The position numbers were made by a program, and so were the translations under genes. A stretch of 7,708 nucleotides of DNA from CAIXSC01 sp040381235 (lineage in GTDB: Bacteria > Planctomycetota > Planctomycetia > Pirellulales > Pirellulaceae): assembly GCA_040381235.1 (NCBI GenBank), contig JBEIHS010000330.1, forward strand, positions 1-7,708, read 5' to 3'. Below are positions 6,244-7,708 of this stretch, piece by piece; the stretch's first letter is position 1, and every line of letters begins with the position of its first letter. The notes beneath the pieces were generated by a model. That model made no database searches. It saw only the letters and a list, made by a program, of their open reading frames with translations, and was not told the origin of the DNA.

Positions 6244-7422
6244 CTACGCGACGCGACAAATGAAGCACTTGAGATAATCGGTTTCGGGACAGCTAAACCG
6301 CACCGGATGGTCGGGCGAGGGACCGCGGGCTTCCAGCAATTGCAGATCGCGGCCCGCCTTTTGCGCCGCTCCGGCCAGCATTTGCCGGAAGTCTTCGCGA
6401 GTGACGCGGCCCGAGCAACTGCAGGTCACGAGGATGCCTTCCGGTTCGAGCAATTCCAAGGCGAGTCGGTTAAGGCGGAAATAGGCTCGCAAGGCCTGGT
6501 CGACGCCATGGCGGCTGCCGGCGAACCGCGGAGGATCGAGCACGATGCCGCCAAAACGGCGGCCGGACGCGCGTAGCGCCTCAAGGGTGTCGAAGCACTC
6601 GCCCGTCTGGAACTCGGCGTTTTCCACTCCGTTCGCAGCCGCATTGACGCGGGCCTGTTCCACCGCCTTGTCGCTCGCATCGACGCCCAGCACGTGGCGG
6701 GCGCCGCCGATCCGCGCGGCGGCCAAACTGAACCCGCCGACGTAGCAGCACATGTCGAGCACGTCGCGGCCGCGAAAGTAATGCGCCGCCACGCGGCGAT
6801 TCTCCCGCTGGTCCAGGTACAGTCCGGTCTTTTGGCCGCCGAGCAGGTCAACCGCGAACGATAGCCCGTTCTCCTGGATCGCCAGCGGACCGTCGGGCGG
6901 TTCGCCCCACGCCAAGCCGTCGCGCGGCGCCATCCCTTCGGCCGCCGCGATCTTGGCATCGGTGCGGACAAAGATGCCGCGTGGCTGGGTCACCTCGGCG
7001 AGGATCGGCAGGATCTCGTCGAGCCGCGAATCGACGGCGAAGGCGGTGATTTGAGCGACCAGCCACGGACCATAGCGATCGACGATCAGCCCGCTCAACC
7101 CGTCCGATTCGGAGAACACCAGCCGCGCGGCTCCGGCCGGATCATCGTAGCCCAATTCCCGCCGCAGTCGCACCGCGCGTTCAATGCCGCGACGCCAGAA
7201 GGCGGCGTCCAGCGGCTCGGCCTGATCCCACGTGTACAGCCGCACGCGGATATGGCTCTGCGGATTGTAGATCCCCCGCGCGACAAACCGACCGTTGGCC
7301 CCTTCCACATCCACGGCGGCGCCGCTGGCGAGCGGCGTCGCGGGCTCTTCCAACGATTTCGCGAGCACCCACGGATGCCGGGCGACAAAGGCCATGTGTT
7401 TATGCGGGCGAAGACGCAACAT
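6244..7422 (-). CDS. rlmI: RlmI-type 23S rRNA (cytosine-C5) methyltransferase with N-terminal PUA domain
   Basis: This 392-residue protein is close to the usual RlmI length of about 396. RlmI uses S-adenosylmethionine to methylate C5 of cytosine 1962 in 23S rRNA in the cytoplasm. The N-terminal region (about 1-80) looks like the PUA RNA-binding domain, with RHPWVL at 15-20. It is followed by SGLIVDRYG (110-118), the family-typical GQKTGLYLDQREN (196-208), the SAM-binding motif VLDMCCYVGGFS (221-232), an acidic ribose-binding VDAS (247-250), LDPPRFAG (295-302), and TCSCS (333-337), which contains the likely catalytic cysteine. It ends with HPVRFSCPETDYLKC (372-386), also typical. The ATG at 7420-7422 is preferred because it gives the normal short lead-in before the RHPW motif. 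An AGGA lies about 12 bases upstream, a weak and rather distant ribosome site; a second methionine at residue 10 has no better one. The gene converges on the ATPase gene and seems unrelated to it. Other members of this COG1092 group methylate different bases, so exact target specificity is inferred. Confidence 0.88.
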   Translation of the reverse strand: MLRLRPHKHMAFVARHPWVLAKSLEEPATPLASGAAVDVEGANGRFVARGIYNPQSHIRVRLYTWDQAEPLDAAFWRRGIERAVRLRRELGYDDPAGAARLVFSESDGLSGLIVDRYGPWLVAQITAFAVDSRLDEILPILAEVTQPRGIFVRTDAKIAAAEGMAPRDGLAWGEPPDGPLAIQENGLSFAVDLLGGQKTGLYLDQRENRRVAAHYFRGRDVLDMCCYVGGFSLAAARIGGARHVLGVDASDKAVEQARVNAAANGVENAEFQTGECFDTLEALRASGRRFGGIVLDPPRFAGSRHGVDQALRAYFRLNRLALELLEPEGILVTCSCSGRVTREDFRQMLAGAAQKAGRDLQLLEARGPSPDHPVRFSCPETDYLKCFICRVA

Positions 7423-7522
7423 AAGAAAGCTCGATCCTATCGAAAACCCGTTCGGCTCGCGGGACGCTCTGCGATCCAGCCGCGAAGGTTCGGCATATTA
7501 GCCGCCGCCGCCTCTGCGCGAT
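7423..7522 (-). promoter_or_regulatory. Upstream region of the rRNA methyltransferase gene
   Basis: This roughly 100-base stretch separates the methyltransferase start from the tandem array and should carry its promoter and leader. On the minus strand it contains AT-rich patches (TAATAT near 7497-7502, and ATAGGAT near 7434-7440) that could be -10 elements. I found no matching -35, so no promoter is called. A short GCC repeat at 7501-7511 leads into the array. Confidence 0.3.
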
Positions 7523-7708
7523 AGGGACGCGCCACGCAACAGGGACGCGCCGCGCAACAGGGACGCGCCGCGCAACAGGGACGCGCCGCGCAATAGGGAC
7601 GCGGCGCGCTATAGGGACGCGCCGCGCGACAGGGACGCGCCGCGCGACAGGGACGCGCCGCGCGACAGGGACGCGCCGCGCGACAGGGACGCGCCGCGCG
7701 ACAGGGAC
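7523..7708. repeat. 18-base tandem repeat array (minisatellite), ten full copies plus a partial, continuing past the right edge
   Basis: Ten head-to-tail 18-base units begin at 7523, 7541, 7559, 7577, 7595, 7613, 7631, 7649, 7667 and 7685, and six bases of an eleventh reach the window end. Units 6-10 are identical, AGGGACGCGCCGCGCGAC. Units 2-3 differ only by A for G at position 16. Unit 1 has one further change (position 12 A) and unit 4 ends in T. Unit 5 is the most diverged (position 10 G, ending TAT). The blocks of identical units point to recent copy-number change. The unit is very rich in CpG. The period is a multiple of three, and five of the six frames lack stops across the visible array, so a coding origin beyond the edge cannot be excluded. 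No spacers or paired palindromes suggest CRISPR. Confidence 0.93.

Noticed and set aside
6124..6576. A 150-codon plus-strand frame starting in the convergent spacer and running into the methyltransferase gene
   Set aside because: It overlaps conserved C-terminal motifs of the methyltransferase in antisense, has no ribosome site, and its product resembles no family I know.
7523..7708. CRISPR array
   Set aside because: The units are directly adjacent with no unique spacers, and the period is only 18 bases.

Overview
The window is GC-rich bacterial chromosomal DNA with compact genes and Shine-Dalgarno starts. The pairing of a YhaO-like protein with a very long YhaN-like ATPase that has an Ala/Pro/Glu-rich tail, together with the general protein style, suggests a planctomycete (Pirellulales-like). 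This is an impression from the sequence, not a demonstrated placement.

Layout from left to right: (1) a DUF429-type predicted nuclease gene that enters from the left edge, so its N-terminus lies outside the window; (2) a 120-base G-rich spacer; (3) a metallophosphoesterase of the SbcD/YhaO class at 933-2168; (4) an 82-base spacer packed with GC-rich hairpins; (5) a 1273-residue SMC/Rad50-like ATPase of the YhaN class at 2251-6072, starting at GTG behind a strong ribosome binding site; (6) a 171-base convergent spacer with two hairpins sharing one stem sequence; (7) on the minus strand, an RlmI-type 23S rRNA cytosine methyltransferase at 6244-7422; (8) its roughly 100-base upstream region; (9) an 18-base tandem repeat array that runs off the right edge.

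The metallophosphoesterase and the ATPase form the central unit. Same-strand order and close spacing suggest one operon, and by family precedent (SbcD-SbcC, Mre11-Rad50, YhaO-YhaN) they probably form a DNA-processing complex. Two things make this pair unusual. The nuclease-fold partner has lost recognisable versions of two active-site motifs: GNHD reads GRLD, and GHxH reads GGEH. The ATPase carries a transmembrane hairpin in the middle of its coiled coil and a disordered-looking tail of about 240 residues that ends in an aromatic/charged segment. A membrane-attached SMC-like machine with a possibly non-catalytic partner is therefore the best candidate for something new here. The DUF429 gene and the rRNA methyltransferase look like ordinary neighbours with no evident functional link to the pair.

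No tRNA, rRNA, CRISPR array, transposase or attachment site was seen. Long open frames antisense to the ATPase and metallophosphoesterase genes were judged to be shadows of GC-rich coding sequence.
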